Shown: positions 11,844 through 25,290, counted from the stretch's first letter. The stretch is 64,000 nt of DNA from Neocallimastix lanati (nom. inval.) (GCA_016946835.1 JACVTC010000048.1:300001-364000); one strand, 5' to 3'. A program made the numbers and translations. The notes: a model not told the origin generated them from the sequence alone.

Positions 11844-13695
11844 TCAAAGAAGAAAATTTAAAGGAAATTTTACTTATCTTGCTTTTCTTGATCTTAAAAA
11901 AGCCTATGATTCAGTTCCTATCTTTAATATTTTGACCAAATTATATAACTTAGGAATTAGAGATAAATGTCATCTGTTTTTAAAGAATCTTTATCTATCC
12001 TCTAAAGCTCGTGCTTTTTTTAATGGTAATCTCTCAGAAGAATTTTCGATTAATCGTGGTGTTAGACAAGGATGCCCTCTATCTCCTATTTTATTCAATT
12101 TGTTCATTAATGATATACTGGATAATTGTGACAAGTATGGTGTATATTTAGATTCTCAATATTGTTGTGGTGGACTTTTTGCGGATGATATTGTTTTAGT
12201 TGCTCCATCTAAACAAGCTCTTAAGAAAATTTTGAATAAAGTTCATGAATGGGCTATTAAAAATGAAATGACTTTTGGAATTAATAAGTGTGCTACTCTT
12301 GTTGTAAAACCGATTAACTTTGTTAAACCGATAAATTATGAAGATCCATCTTTCTTTATTGGTAGTAAAAAATTACCTAAAACTGACAACTATACCTATC
12401 TTGGTATTCCTTTTGATGAATCTTTATCACTGAAACCTATACAATCCAAATTAAACAGTAATTTAAATGTCAAGTTAAATTTGTACTTTCGATTTCTTAT
12501 TAATAAATCTGTTCCTCTCCCATTGAAGAAATATGCTTTAATTTCGTTTATTCTTAGTCTTGTTATATATTATGCTCCTCTCTTTGGTTCAAATAAGAGC
12601 AGATGTTCTAAAGCTCAAAAAATTATTAATAGAGGACTTTATTGGAGTTACGGATTTAAATCTCGCAATTCTTCTGTTAGTCTCTATAATATTACTCGTG
12701 AATTGAGAATACCTCCTCTTTCAGCTGTCTGTGCTATATCTCAATTACGTTGCTTTAGAAAATGGAAAAACTCATCATGTATTATTAATCATCTCACTAA
12801 TAATATTCCTACTATGTCACATTATTCATGGACTAAAGAATCAAGGACTCTGGATAAGAAATTAAATGGTAAGAAAACAAGTGAAATAAAAAAGTTTTAT
12901 TGGGAAAGAGATGTCTTCAAACCCTCAAAAGCTAAAAAAGCAATTATTTACAAGGAGAATGATTTTGGATTTATTTCAGAAATCAGAAACTTAACATTTC
13001 AATATCCTAAGTATCAGTTGGGATTCTTTTGGATTTCTCGTATTAGGTGTGGTTTTAAATTCGACATTAGTATTTCCATTAAAAGAAAAATCGTCTCAGA
13101 AGATTGCCCTAAATGTTGCCCTTGTTGTGGTGTTAGTGTACCTAGCTTTTCTCACTGGATCTTTACCTGTAAAGAATTGGAAAATTACAGAAATAAATCT
13201 TTACCTTTTCTAGATGATCTCTTTTTGAAGTTTGCATTGATAATTGAACAAAAATCCTTGGATGTTTCTTTAGATTCAGAAAAGGATTATGATAATAATA
13301 TTTATTATTATATATTGAGTGCACTTCTTGGTGGGCGTTCAATATATTCAAAAATTAAAGTTAATGATGGGGAACAAAGACAATTAGTTGACAATATTTT
13401 TAAACAAAGTTCAACTTCGTCAACTGTTCCGTATTTTGTGGGGATTGCGTAGTTTCTAACAAACGTAATACCATTAATTTGTCGATCTTTTAGTTTGATG
13501 ATGAAATGGTATTCCGTTGAATCTACCGTTACCAAGAGCGTCGACGTCGAAATGATAAGGCATGGATTTTCACCTCCAGATACAGATTCGATTGATAACA
13601 CTAATACTGAAATTATTACTCGCAATAATGGACGTGGTGTTATTATCGAGGAATGGGAAAAGTTAGAGGCTATTGCTTCTAACGCACTTTTATAA
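11842..13695 (+). pseudogene. LINE B reverse transcriptase fragment
   Basis: The open frame begins at the truncation (CQRRKFK ... LAFLDLKKAYDSVP). It carries GVRQGCPLSPILF, CCGGLFADDIVL and the CPKCCPCC ... SHWIFTC knuckle, then runs into TAG at 13450-13452. The same frame continues to 13695 with the family tail TKSVDVEMIRH. The related scrap at 19576 has GAG (Glu) where LINE B has TAG, so the stop is a point mutation. Lacks N-terminal, endonuclease and early RT parts. Confidence 0.86.
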
Positions 13696-13799
13696 TTTTA
13701 TAATATATAATATTTTATTTCATGTATTTTATTTGTTATTTTTTTCATTTAATTTCATGTAATTTTATTATTATAAATTAAATAAAGTTATTCTCTAAG

Positions 13800-13840
<41 letters not shown>
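11842..13840 (+). mobile_element. LINE B, 5'-truncated, inserted at the A tail of LINE A
   Basis: LINE sequence begins at TGTCAAAGAAG directly after the 32-base A tail of LINE A and ends with AATAAAG, CTAAGTCT and its own A tail of about 39 bases (13802-13840). The 5' truncation falls inside the RT domain. The same starting point is seen in the scrap at 6788. Confidence 0.88.
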
Positions 13841-13843
<3 letters not shown>

Positions 13844-14115
13844 AAGACTGTAGAAAGTGAACTTGATGCTTTATATTGGTTTAAACTGGATATGTAGTAA
13901 CATTGGAATTGTATAATTAATAATATCATGCAGTTTCTACATATTATCATTGTAATGAATCTATTGTATTTTTTACTTTAGCATTATTTTGTATATGTAT
14001 TTTTCTATAGTATTATTTATACTTTCATGTAGCTATTGTAAAATGGAAATGTAGGAGATTGATTCACTACAAAGCTTGTGTTTAAGACATTATTTAACTG
14101 ATAGGTGATAGGAAT
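13841..14115 (+). repeat. LINE 5' UTR repeat, copy 2
   Basis: Matches 7047-7320 over its whole length, including the ATGTAGGAGATTGATTCACT stretch. It is fused directly to the preceding LINE's poly(A). Confidence 0.8.
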
Positions 14116-14552
14116 CTTTTTATAGTCTTTCACTACTAACATTATTTACATTTTCATTTCAGTTTATTTATGATTACATTAGTGAAAATTATTTTATCAA
14201 TCAAAGCTTTACAAATCGATTAGAATTTCAGAAACTCCAAAGTTAACAGAAAATACAAAACAGAGAGAAAAAAAAAGTGTTTATTCATTACTAAAATAAC
14301 AGGAAAAAAGATATTATTCATTACTACAAAATTCTTAAGTTGTTCATTTTATTTAAACTTAATCAATTACTCCACGAAGATAGGATCTTCACATTTTTAT
14401 TATTATTTTATTATTTTATTTTTTTTTATTTATATTTTTCTTTTTAATTATATTTATATATATATATATTTTTTTTATCTATATTTCTTATTTTTTAGTA
14501 TATTAGCTTTCATTGTTTCATTTTTTTAAATTATAGTTTTTTTTAGTTCATT

Positions 14553-17500
14553 ATGGAAAAGATTTTTCACCGGGGTTCTCGCTGCTATGGAACATCTACT
14601 GACAACACAGGGCTGATTTTTAACATTAGTCCATGGTATACACTCATGGACTAATGCTAAAATGAAGGAATTCATTCATTCTAAATGCAAAAAATTCAAT
14701 GTTAATATTTTGTCAGTAAAAAGAATTACCAATTTCAATGATAGCTTCTTCAGGATAAAAGTATACACTCCAAATTTCAACCTCAAAAAATTTAAAAAAG
14801 TATTTAAAAAGGCACTATCAGGAGTTAAAATTTCATATAGTAGATGTTCCAAATGGAATCATAAGGTTTCTTTTCGGCATTTAAAACAAAATTTAATATC
14901 TATTAACACATCCAATGATATTAACACAGTAAACCTCAGTTCAACAAATTTAGTAAATGCTAATAATGGCAATAATGAACTAATTGCTCCAAATATTCCT
15001 AATCTTAATTCTCAAAATTCATTTTCACATTCTAACACAGGAAAGTTTTCTTTTTGTCTTAGTTGGAATACCAATGGATGGAATTTTGTGAAAAGAAATA
15101 GTATTGAGTACTTCAACACAATATTTAAACCATTATTTATATGTTTTCAGGAAACAGGTAATGGTTCTAATGAAGCTAGAAATTCATGTAAAGTAACACT
15201 TCCCAACTATAAATATTTCTTGAAAAGAATGGATCCTACTACTCCAGGTTGCAGAGGTTTATATATTGGTTATCATGTCTCATGTCAAGCAGTACTTGAA
15301 GATAATTCCTATACTTATCTTGTTTCTTTAACAACTTATAGTCTCTGGAATCACTCTAAGTGTTCTGTTGGTAATATCTATATTCCCACTAAGAAACACT
15401 CATTACAAGTCCGATATGCATTTTCAGAAGTTTTCACATGGCTTCAGAATCACACTAATCATCCATCTATTTTTTTTGGAGACTTTAACATGAGTACCTC
15501 TGATTTACAAGATAAATTATCCAATAGTAACCTTGATAACTGGTTTATTCTTCCGATTAATGGTTCACCTATTTCATGGACAAGAGGTAGTTTTTCATCA
15601 GATATTGATCATGCTTTGGTCAATTCAAGTATGCTGGTTAAAATATCATGTGCTTATTTTGTTGATTATCCTTCTGTATCTGATCATAAACCTCTCATGG
15701 TTTATTGTAAGAAAATTGCCACAGATGAATCATTTTTGTTACCAAAAAAATTTGTAAGGTGGGATAGGTATAAATGTCTTGAACAAAAGAAAGAAATATG
15801 TCATCACAATAAATTTGAAATTCTTAGTGAAGAAATAGGAAATGAAGAACTTTCAATAGATTGTGTTATTGAAAAGTTCATTAATAGCTAAGGATTTATC
15901 GATTACATCTTCAACAGAAATCAGGAAAGCAATGTTTAAAATGTCATGAAAAATTTATTGTCTTCAAAAGGTAAAGCATATTAAATACAAACAAATTAAG
16001 CGTTTTGTTTCTGCAAATGATTCCAATGAATTTGTTAAAATAGTTGACTCATATAACAGACTTTGTGAATCAACTCATAAAAAATTTAATGAATTTAGGA
16101 AAAAAGAATATTTATATTGGATTAAAATTGGTTGTTCGTTAGCTCTTAAAAAGGATAGTAGGAAAGCATGGAAATGGGTTAAAAAAAATGCAAAAATAAA
16201 TAATCAATCTTTCACGGTCTCTCATCCTATTAAAAATTATAATAATAAACTTGTTTCTTCTACAGATGAAAAATTAAAAGTTTGGCATTCTCATTATAAA
16301 TTCTTAGGGTCGGATTCTTCAGGTCATAGTCTTTCTAAAGATTACTGGAAAGATTCTGATGCACTAAGGAATTTGGGAAGTCCAAGGCAACAAGAATGGG
16401 ATATTAACCAAGGCATTAGCGATGAAGAAATTTGCAAAGCTATCTCCTCCACTCCTAACTTTAAAGCTTGTGGTCCTGATGGTATTCCAATGGAATTCTT
16501 CAAAGCTTTGATTCCTTGTAAAGATGATTCAGAAGGATCAAGTGATAATAATAGTAATATTTCATCTGGATTTAAATGTCTCAAAGCCTTAATCAATCGT
16601 ATTTGGAATGGTGATTTCCCAAAATCATGGAATAACGCATCAATAGTTTCTATTCATAAAAAGGGCGATCTATTGTAATAACTATTGTGGCATCTCTCTT
16701 ATCAATAATGGATTAAAAATTATTACAAAAATCATAGCTAATAGAATCTCTAAATATGGAATTGATGAAGATTTTATAAGACCTGAACAATTTGGATTTC
16801 GTAATCGAGAGGAATGTATAAGTCTTTATACTACATTAAGAATTATTTATCAGAGAAGGAAATTTAAAAATAAGGATACTTATCTTGCTTTTTTGGACCT
16901 TAAAAAAGCATATGACTCAGTGCCCATATATAATATATTAATGAAGATTCATCGCTTAGGTATTAGAGGTAAGTACTGAAAATTTATACTTATCTTCCAA
17001 GGCTTGTGTAGGAGTTGATGGACAATTATCGGAATCATTTAATATTAAGAAAAGAGTTCGTCAAGGTTGTCCCCTCTCACCAATTTTGTTTAACTTGTTC
17101 ATTAATGATATTTTTAATAATTGTAATAAATATGGCATCTCTATTGGTGATAAACGTTGTTGTGGAGGTCTTTTTGCAGATGACATTGTGTTATGTGCTC
17201 CAACAAGATCCCAACTTAAGAAATTGTTAAAGTTTACTAGTAAATGGGCTAGAAATAATGAAATACAATTTGGTATCAATAAATGTGCCAGTTTAGTAGT
17301 ATGAGGAGAAGTTTCAAGATTTCTTTATAATAGTAATCCTACCTTTTATCTTTCAAGTCAAGAGTTACCTAAAACGAATTGCTATACCTACTTAGGTGTG
17401 CCATTTTCAAATGATTTAGAATTGAAACCGATCATACAGCGAATGAATAATAAAGTTAGAAATGCACTTTATTCCATTAAAGGATTTCTTAAGAACCCTC

Positions 17501-18864
17501 ATATTCCTATCCCTTTTAAAAGAATGTTGTTTTCAGCTATAGTAATTGGACAAGTTTCATATTATGCACCTCTACTTGGATCTAACAAAGATAGAACGAG
17601 AAGTACACAGACAATAGTTAATTCAGGATTATACTGGATTGAAGGATTTTCTAAAAGGGAATAGCTTTACTTCCCTTTATTGTGTTTCTAAAGAACTTAA
17701 TGTTCCTCCTCTTTCGGCGAAATGCGCAATTGCTCAGGTAAGGTGTTTTAAAAAATGGAAAAACTCGAAATGTATTATCTCTGATTTACTTAGAGAGATA
17801 TATCTCGTTGTAGACGTTATGCATGGGATAAAGAAAGTAAAATTTTAGCTGATAAAATAAGTAAATTTCCATCAAAAAAAGCTATTTTAAACTTTTACTG
17901 GGATAGAGATATGGCAGGAAAATCAATCAAAGCTAAGGCTTATAAAAATAATAAGTTTGAGGAAACTAGAGAGTATCCTAAGCTAAATTATAAATATCCT
18001 GAATTTAGAATTGGCTTCCGATGGATACTTCGCGCCAGATGTGGATATAAATTCGATGCTCGTGTTGCCAAAGCCGCCAAAATGATTGAAGAAAACTGTC
18101 CTGAAAGGTGTCCTTGTTGTTATAGAAAAAATAGTAATCCTCGATTGGAACATTGGCTTTCTAAATGCTATCTTTTCTGTGAATTTCGAATGAAATATTT
18201 TATGGATATTGAAATTCTTTATGAAATATTTTATATTATTTCTAAATATTGTCCAATATCTAATAGTAATGCAGACACTGTTATCACAGATATGAATAAT
18301 ATAGAACTAAGTTCTGATTCTGATAGTAGTAACGAAGTATATAATATTAATAATACTAACAGTAGAAATAATATTGTTAATAATAGTAGAAATAGTGATA
18401 GTGAAAATAGAAATATTAATATTAGTGATAACGAAAATTATAATATCGTTACTTCTAATTTAGTGAATAGTTCAATTGGTGAAAATCGTGGTAATTTAAG
18501 TAACTTTCTGAATAATGAGAGTGTAAATATATATGTGACATGGTACCGATTATATAACTTTCTTCTTGGTGGAAGGGATGCAGATATAACAGATTTAAAT
18601 TATAAAAAGAAATGGAATATTTTGTTTAAGAACCAAATCATTTCTGGTGATTATTCAAAAACGCCATTCTTGGTGCGATCTGCGGCTCTCTTTACAGAAA
18701 TTATGCCTCGGGCTAGTACTCGTCAAGGGTTACTATTCCGAAAATATAAGCGCAAACTAACCAGGAGCGTCAACGCTGAAAATGTAGTAAGACAGGCTAG
18801 CAGGGCCAATGCCTCTGAAGGAGAAGACCATAATTATGAGAAGACCATAATTTTTTTCAGATAG
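14553..18864 (+). pseudogene. LINE C polyprotein, multiple frame breaks
   Basis: Pieces in order: 14553-14654 (N-terminal start, HRGSRCYG, aligned with RRGLRHYG of LINE A); 14662-15891 in another frame (rest of N-domain and APE endonuclease: SWNTNGWN, CFQETG, GDFNM, SDIDHALVN, SDHKPLM); 16373-16678 (RT start, CGPDGIPMEFFKA, SWNNASIVSIHKKGDL); then shifts near 16675, 16975 and 17304; 17086-17304 (LSPILFN-type and GLFADDIVL); 17398-17848; and 17911-18864 (knuckle CPERCPCC ... EHWLSKC, Asn/Ser-rich insert, tail RSVNAENVVRQASRA). At least five frameshifts or stops make it non-functional. Confidence 0.85.
14624..14656. repeat. Perfect 12-bp inverted repeat at a frame break in LINE C
   Basis: CATTAGTCCATG at 14624-14635 and its exact complement CATGGACTAATG at 14645-14656 are separated by 9 bases. 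The right arm contains the TAA that ends the first coding piece of LINE C. Confidence 0.9.
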
Positions 18865-19295
18865 ACAATTCAAACTCTAATCCATACGGAGGTGAGGTTC
18901 GTTGCATATGAACTTTTTTCTGAATTTATTTATACACTTATTTTTGATTATTACTTTTTATTTCACGTTACTATTTCTTTATTATTATGTTCATTATGTT
19001 CATATTGGACAAATAATATTTATTTATTTTTTTAATTCTGTGTTTTTTTATTTTTTTATTATAATTAAAAGTATTCATGTATTTTATATAAGAAGAATAA
19101 ATAAATAAAGATTAAAGTTCGAAATAATTGCGGCTATTAAAAAAAAAAAAAAAAAAAATTTTATAACTTTTTTATTTTATTTTGGTTTATTCAATTATTT
19201 TTTTTTCTTTCTAGTCTAAAAAAAGGAAAAGAAAAAAAAATATTTAATTTTTTGGTACTTATTGAAATAGGTAAATCAAGCGTATAAAATCAAAA

Positions 19296-19375
19296 GTAAA
19301 AAGTTCGTAGTATAGGTGTAATATATAATTGGAACACTGGAGGACTTTAGACAGTGTATAATGTGGACATTATTT
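19296..19375 (+). mobile_element. Decayed LINE 5' UTR scrap
   Basis: TTGGAACACTGGAGGACTTT resembles the CTGGAATACTGGAAGACTGT stretch of the LINE 5' UTR repeat, and the bases before it match the TAGTACGAAG region upstream of it. Short and diverged. Confidence 0.5.
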
Positions 19376-19575
19376 TTTTTTTTTTTTAATTTTTAATAAC
19401 GTTACTAGGTTAATATGTTGAATTATATATTAATAATCCAACAATAATTAATTAATAATAAAATAATAATTAAAATAAAATAAGATAAATAATTAAATTA
19501 ATTAATATTTATTGATAATTTAAGCAATAATTCCTTTGTAAGATTTATAAAAATATTTATTTATTTTAATAAAAG

Positions 19576-19880
19576 TTGAATTGGGGAACAAAGACAATTA
19601 GTTGACAATATTTTTAAACAAAGTTCAACTTCGTCGATTGTTCCGTATTTTGTGGGGATTGCGGAGTTTCTAACAAATGTAATACCATTAATTTGTCGAT
19701 CTTTTAGTTTGATGTTGAAATGGTATTCCGTTGAATCTACCGTTGCCGAGAGCGTCAACATCGAAATGATAAGGCATGGATTTTCACTTCCCGATGAAAG
19801 AATAGATACAGATTCGTTAGATAACACTAATACTGAAATTATTACTCGCAATAATGGATGTGGTGTTATCATTAAGATAA
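19576..19880 (+). pseudogene. LINE B-type 3' coding scrap
   Basis: About 300 bases nearly identical to 13366-13650 of LINE B: GEQRQLVDNIFKQSSTS, then FVGIAEFLTNVIPLICRSF, then ESVNIEMIRH in the tail. Reads through where LINE B has TAG. It stops before the natural C-terminus and has no A tail; both ends are lost. Confidence 0.85.
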
Positions 19881-21344
19881 TAACAATATTGATATGTTTA
19901 AAATATTTAATATAACTAAATAAATTTAATTTTTAATTATATAATTAATTTGAATAATTAAAAATAGTAGTTAATATATATGATGTAAACATATATATAA
20001 ACATAATATAAATAAATACATGTGACGTCATATGTGATATGCGGGACTTTTATGTGCAATAATTTATAAGCAGTGGATTTTTAAAATAATGGTTGTTTAG
20101 TAAAATTTATTAATAAAATTATAATATTCGTACAATTAAAATAATAATTCTAATTCCTAAAATTTACAAGAGAGTCCTCTATTTCTAATAAAAATAATCT
20201 AATCTATTTATAAGAAATATATATTATGTTAATTATATATTCTAATATATATAAATATATTCATTTTATATGAATTAAAGTATGATAATTATTATAATTA
20301 TAATAATACATATTGAAATAAAATAAAATAAAATAAAATAATTATTATCAAAAAATATAAATTTAATATTTAATAATTATTATTAAATATACAAATATGT
20401 TGCTACACATACTTGTTTTATATCATATGTAGATAATTGAATTTATTAATATAAATCTTATTTATTAATATTCTCAGAATTATTAGGGCTAAGATAATTC
20501 TTTAAATATTAAATAAGAATTTATATTAATTATTAATTGTTTAAATATATATATTATTTATAATTAAATTAATAATATTTTTAACTATTGAAATGTAAAT
20601 AACTGAAATTGAGATTTCAATTCAGTTATAATTTTAACAAGAATTTATTATTTATTATTTATTTTAATTTTATAATTTCGTTATTTATCAAAAATGATAC
20701 GTGACATTTATTAAACATCAATATCAATATTTATTTTATTTTATATGGACGATAACAGTAGGGAATAATTGACAAAATAATATATTCTAATATTATATAG
20801 AATAACATACACAATAATAATATTCACTCTTTAATATTTAGTTTATTTACTTTATTCATCAATAAAAATACATTATTTATTATTCATCAATTCATCAATA
20901 TTAAATAATTATTAACTAGTTAAAATATAATTAAATCATTCAATAAAATATAATTAATTATAATTTTTTATATTCTATTTTAAAAATATAAATATATACA
21001 TATATGTATTCTACAATAATTCTTTGATAATATTGTAAAACAAATAAAAAAAAAAATTTTTTTTTTAATAAAAGGAAAAGAAGGTAAATATTTTTCGAGG
21101 TTTTTTTTTTTTCATACCATAAAATTAACTTTATGAATAAAATTTGCTTTTTTTAATCAATTTTTAAATATACTTTCATATATATATATTTTTTTTTTGT
21201 AATTGCTAATTTTATATTGATTAATTAAATAATAATTAAAAAAAATTTAAAAAAATATCTTAATGTTAAAAATAAAGTTTAATATTTTAATTAAGTCTCA
21301 TATAATTAAGATTTATTTATACATTAAATTAAATGTGTTTTTAT
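19881..21344. other. AT-rich spacer between LINE and MULE blocks
   Basis: No gene seen. It contains a TGACGTCA palindrome near 20023 inside a longer near-palindrome (ACATGTGACGTCATATGT); with no gene downstream I assign it no function. Confidence 0.6.
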
Positions 21345-21353
21345 TATTTTATA

Positions 21354-21457
21354 GGGGTGTGCATTTCGAAAATTTTTATTACATAAATTTGTATTTTGTT
21401 GTATGGCTTAAATATTTTGAGTTTTAAGCCACTTAATTTTATTAAAATTTCAATGAA
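21354..21457 (+). repeat. MULE 1 left terminal inverted repeat
   Basis: Inverted match to 25585-25690 with two extra bases in the right copy. The outer 52 bases are repeated once more in direct orientation at 21459-21510, so the left end carries a partial tandem duplicate of its own terminus. Confidence 0.93.
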
Positions 21458-21780
21458 AGGGGTGTGTCATTTCGAAAATTTTTATTACATAAATTTGTAT
21501 TTTGTTGTAGTGCATTTTGGAAAACATGGCGTATTGTAATGTAATAAATAAATAAATGAATAAATAAATTATAAATGAATAAATAAATTTTTAAATAATA
21601 ATAAAAATAATTAAGACGTTTATTATGCTTAAAAAAATTTTTTTTAGAGAATTAAATAAAAATATATATATATAATTACTACATATATAAAATAATTATT
21701 ATACTTTTTTTATTTTATTTTAAATATTATTAATTATTATTAATACATTAATACCTTGTTTATATTATCAACAGAAAATA

Positions 21781-22385
21781 CAGATTGAATAAAATAAAAT
21801 AAAATGAAATAAAATAAAATAAAATAAAAAACATAAATATAAGTACAGATTAAATAAAATAAAATAAAATAAAATAAAATAAAATAAAATAAAATAAAAT
21901 AAAATAAAATAAATAGTAGAAATATGAATATAAAGTACAGATTTAATAAAATAAAATAAAATAAAATAAAATAAAATAAAATAAAATAAAATAAAATAAA
22001 ATAAAATAAAATAAAATAAAATAAAATAAAATAAAATAAAATAAAATAAAATAAAATAAAATAAAATAAAATATAATAAAATAAAATAAAAAGTAGAATA
22101 TTAAATAAGAAAGTACAGATTGAATAAAATAAAATAAAATAAAATAAAAATAATAAAATAAAATAAAAAGTAGAATATTAAATAAGAAAGCACAGATTGA
22201 ATAAAATAAAATAAAATAAAATAGTAGAATATAAGTATAAAGTACAGATTGAATAAAATAAAATAAAATAAAATAGTAGAATATAAGTATAAAGTACAGA
22301 TTGAATAAAATAAAATAAAATAAAATAGTAGAATATAAGTATAAAGTACAGATTGAATAAAATAAAATAAAATAAAATAAAATAA
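21781..22385. repeat. MULE 1 subterminal AAAAT satellite
   Basis: Tandem AAAAT arrays separated by a recurring spacer built on GTACAGATTGAATAAAAT. From 22185 the spacer forms regular units of about 50 bp. The same core occurs, often inverted, in MULE 3 and MULE 4. Confidence 0.92.
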
Positions 22386-22799
22386 GATATAATAATTATT
22401 TTATATATATAGGAATCTTATATATTTTAATTTTTTTTCATTTATTTTTCAAAAAAAAAAAAAAATTTAGTTATAATAACGTTTGTCTTTTAATTATTAT
22501 ATTTTATTATAGTAAATAAAAAAATTTAAATGAAAATAATTTTAATTATTTATAATTCATATTTTCATAAACGATATATATATATTAATTTAAATGATAT
22601 AAGAATTAAAAATTAAAACAATAAGAGTTGAATAATTGATCCTATTAAAATAATTAATTATTTGCATAGTAATATTTATAATGTTTGATCAATATGAATC
22701 AATTATTATTAAAATATAATAATAACAATTATAATTTTAATAAAATAATAAAAATCTTTTATTGAATTTAATATTTTTAATAACATAATTAATTTTGAA

Positions 22800-22980
22800 A
22801 AGTATATTGATATTAATAAAATTTATAATAATATAATATTGATATTGATATTAATAAAATTTATAATTATATAATATTGATATTGATATAAATAAAATTT
22901 TTAATTATATAATATTGATATTGATATTAATAAAATTTTTAATTATATAATATTGATATTGATATTAATAAAATTTTAAC
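22800..22980. repeat. GATATTGATATTAATAAAAT tandem repeat
   Basis: About four copies of a roughly 38-bp unit just downstream of the transposase 3' end. Similar units lie in the same place in MULE 2 (25800-25930) and in the MULE 2-type ends at 31220-31345 and 37565-37685. Confidence 0.85.
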
Positions 22981-23117
22981 TAGTATCAAATAAATCGGTT
23001 TTAGTTATAAATTACTTAATAAAAATAACTAAAAGATAATTTCTATTAAGATTATTAAATAAACACAATAGGTAAATAAATTTGTATTTTTCTAGCATTT
23101 TTTTAAATTAAGATTAT

Positions 23118-24559
23118 TTATTTTAAATTAATATTTATATCGTTTAAATCAATTAAACATTCTTTCCATAATTTAATTAATTCATTTCTGTTGCATCCAT
23201 TATAAAATAAATTTATTTCCTTACTTTTGTAATTTTCAATTAAAATTTTAATTTCATCAGTTGCACTAAATATTTTTTGCTTTTTTTTCCAATTTCCTTT
23301 AGTTCTCCTTTGATAATCATTATAAGATAAGTTTTCTTCTTCTTTTAATATATATATTAATTTATAAAATAAAGGTTTATTTGGAAATATATTATTTAAG
23401 TAGCTATTATAAGATTCTGATGCATTGTTTGTTAAATGCTCTATATTTTCATAATAATTCCAATTATTAACATTATACTTAAGTAAATAATTTTTATTAA
23501 AATATTCTAAAAATTGCAGAAAATTATTATACTTTTTTTTTTGACAAATTCTTTTTATTATAATATAAATATCAAATATATAGTTAGGGTTTATAAACGG
23601 TAAGTTCGAAATAGCTTTATAATAAATATATACATCATTATTATTCTTCACTTCATGATAACATAATATATTTTTTTGTTTTTCTAATGATCTTTTGTAA
23701 TGCCAAACATAATATTTAATATTTATATTGGGAAAAACTTTTTTTGCGGCATTAGATATACCTTGTTCAAAATCACAATGAAAATTAATTGTAGTAATTA
23801 ATGTATTACTCCTAAATTTATTTACATTTTTTTTTTTAATTCTTTAAATAATGTTTCATATGTAGATTGTTTTTTATTTTTTAATATAGAAATGGAAGTA
23901 GTGTAAAACATATTAAATTCCCCAACATAAGTTCTTGTTATAAATAACTGATAACTAAATTTCAGTGCTGCATAAAATGTACCGTCCTCAAATATATTTT
24001 TATGATAATTCGAAAATAAATATGCTTGGAATGGTGATTGAAAGATTATTAGATCAGTATTTTTAAATATCATAAAATTTTCATTTCTTTTCGTTTTATA
24101 ATATTTTGATTCAATGGGAATATCATCAAAACTTTTTATGTTTGGAGGAAATTGTTTATTTATATTTCTTATTATTTGGGATCTAATTGTACTATATTCG
24201 GGACATATAAGTCTCATTTCTTGAGAAACGGCATTAAATATATGTTTAAGTTTTATATCCATAGGAATTGAATTTTTCTTAATTTCTTCCTTAATTTTAT
24301 GCTTTGCTACTGATATAGACACATCAATTTCTTTTTCGAGATGGTTATGTAAACTTTTATATTTTAAAACCTCCTTTTTATCATTTAAAATAATTAAAGA
24401 TTTACATTTATTTAAAGTCTTATATTCAGTGCATCTATAAATTTTTAATTTATCTTTCCTTTGAAATGAAAAATTAAATTTGTGTTTTTTATTAATAATA
24501 ATTTGTTCATTTCCTCGATTTGTTTCACTTATTATTTCAATTTTTATATTGTCTTCCAT
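23118..24559 (-). pseudogene. MULE 1 transposase, frameshifted
   Basis: N-terminal part 24559-23822 has the FLYWCH-like zinc finger (YRCTEYKTLNKC ... HNH) and the first catalytic Asp in EDGTF. The reading then shifts in a run of about ten A at 23824-23833 and continues, without a new ATG, through HCDFEQGISNA (second Asp) and NNASESYNSYL (Glu) to the stop at 23118. The Cys of the family CxWH motif is Tyr here (YVWHYKR). One frameshift separates it from a full-length protein. Function by family: cut-and-paste transposition of the surrounding element. Confidence 0.88.
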
Positions 24560-24825
24560 TGATAATTAAAATTTTTCAATAAAATATTTTAATAAATAGT
24601 ATTGATAATTAAAATTTTTCAATAAAATATTTTAATAAATATATTTTTAAATGCTTTGAAACTTTTTTTTTTTAATATTTAAAATAATAAACCTTTTTTT
24701 AATTAATTATATAACTATTCAAATAATTATTTAATTATTAATTATTTATTATTTCTTTATTTACTATTTTATTTCTTTATTTTTATTTTTTATTTTTTTT
24801 TATTTTTTATTTTATTTTATTTTTT

Positions 24826-25290
24826 AATGTTTAAAAAAAAAGTTTTCTTATTATTTTTATTTTATTTTTTAATGTTAAAAAAAAAAGTTTTCTTATTATT
24901 TTTATTTTATTTTTTAATGTTTAAAAAAAAAGTTTTCTTATTATTTTTATTTTATTTTCAATGTTTAAAAAAAAAGTTTTCTTATTTCTTATTTTTTTTT
25001 TTATTTCTTAAGCATTAAAAAATAAAATGCTTATTTATTTTTATTTTATTTTTCAATGTTTAAAAAAAAAGTTTTCTTATTTCTTATTTTTTTTTTTATT
25101 TCTTAAGCATTAAAAAATAAAATGCTTATTTATTTTTATTTTATTTTTCAATGTTTAAAAAAAAAGTTTTCTTATTTCTTATTTTTTTTTTTATTTCTTA
25201 AGCATTAAAAAATAAAATGCTTATTTATTTTTATTTTATTTTTCAATGTTTAAAAAAAAAGTTTTCTTATTTCTTATTTTTATTTTATTT
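24826..25290. repeat. 45-bp and 95-bp tandem repeats in MULE 1
   Basis: Three units of 45 bp (start 24826, 24871, 24916) pass into three full units of 95 bp (start 24959, 25054, 25149) and a partial one at 25244. Both units share AATGTTTAAAAAAAAAGTTT. The 95-bp unit has a small hairpin, AAGCATT ... AATGCTT. It lies between transposase start and right TIR; the apparent open frame across it is an artefact. Confidence 0.92.

Larger units (their letters stand above)
13841..19158 (+). mobile_element. LINE C, long but decayed
   Basis: Begins with the LINE 5' UTR repeat immediately after the A tail of LINE B. It continues through N-terminal, endonuclease, RT and knuckle coding regions and ends with AATAAAG (about 19105) and an 18-base A run (19141-19158). 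About 5.3 kb. It belongs to the same subfamily as the truncated copy at 4.7-6.7 kb. Confidence 0.85.

Noticed and set aside
20010-20050. TGACGTCA palindrome as a promoter element
   Set aside because: No gene nearby; chance occurrence cannot be excluded.
21781-22385. CRISPR-like array
   Set aside because: Eukaryotic satellite with near-identical spacers, no cas genes.
24827-25018. Repetitive 63-codon frame FKKKVFLLFLFYF
   Set aside because: Product of the 45-bp minisatellite in MULE 1.
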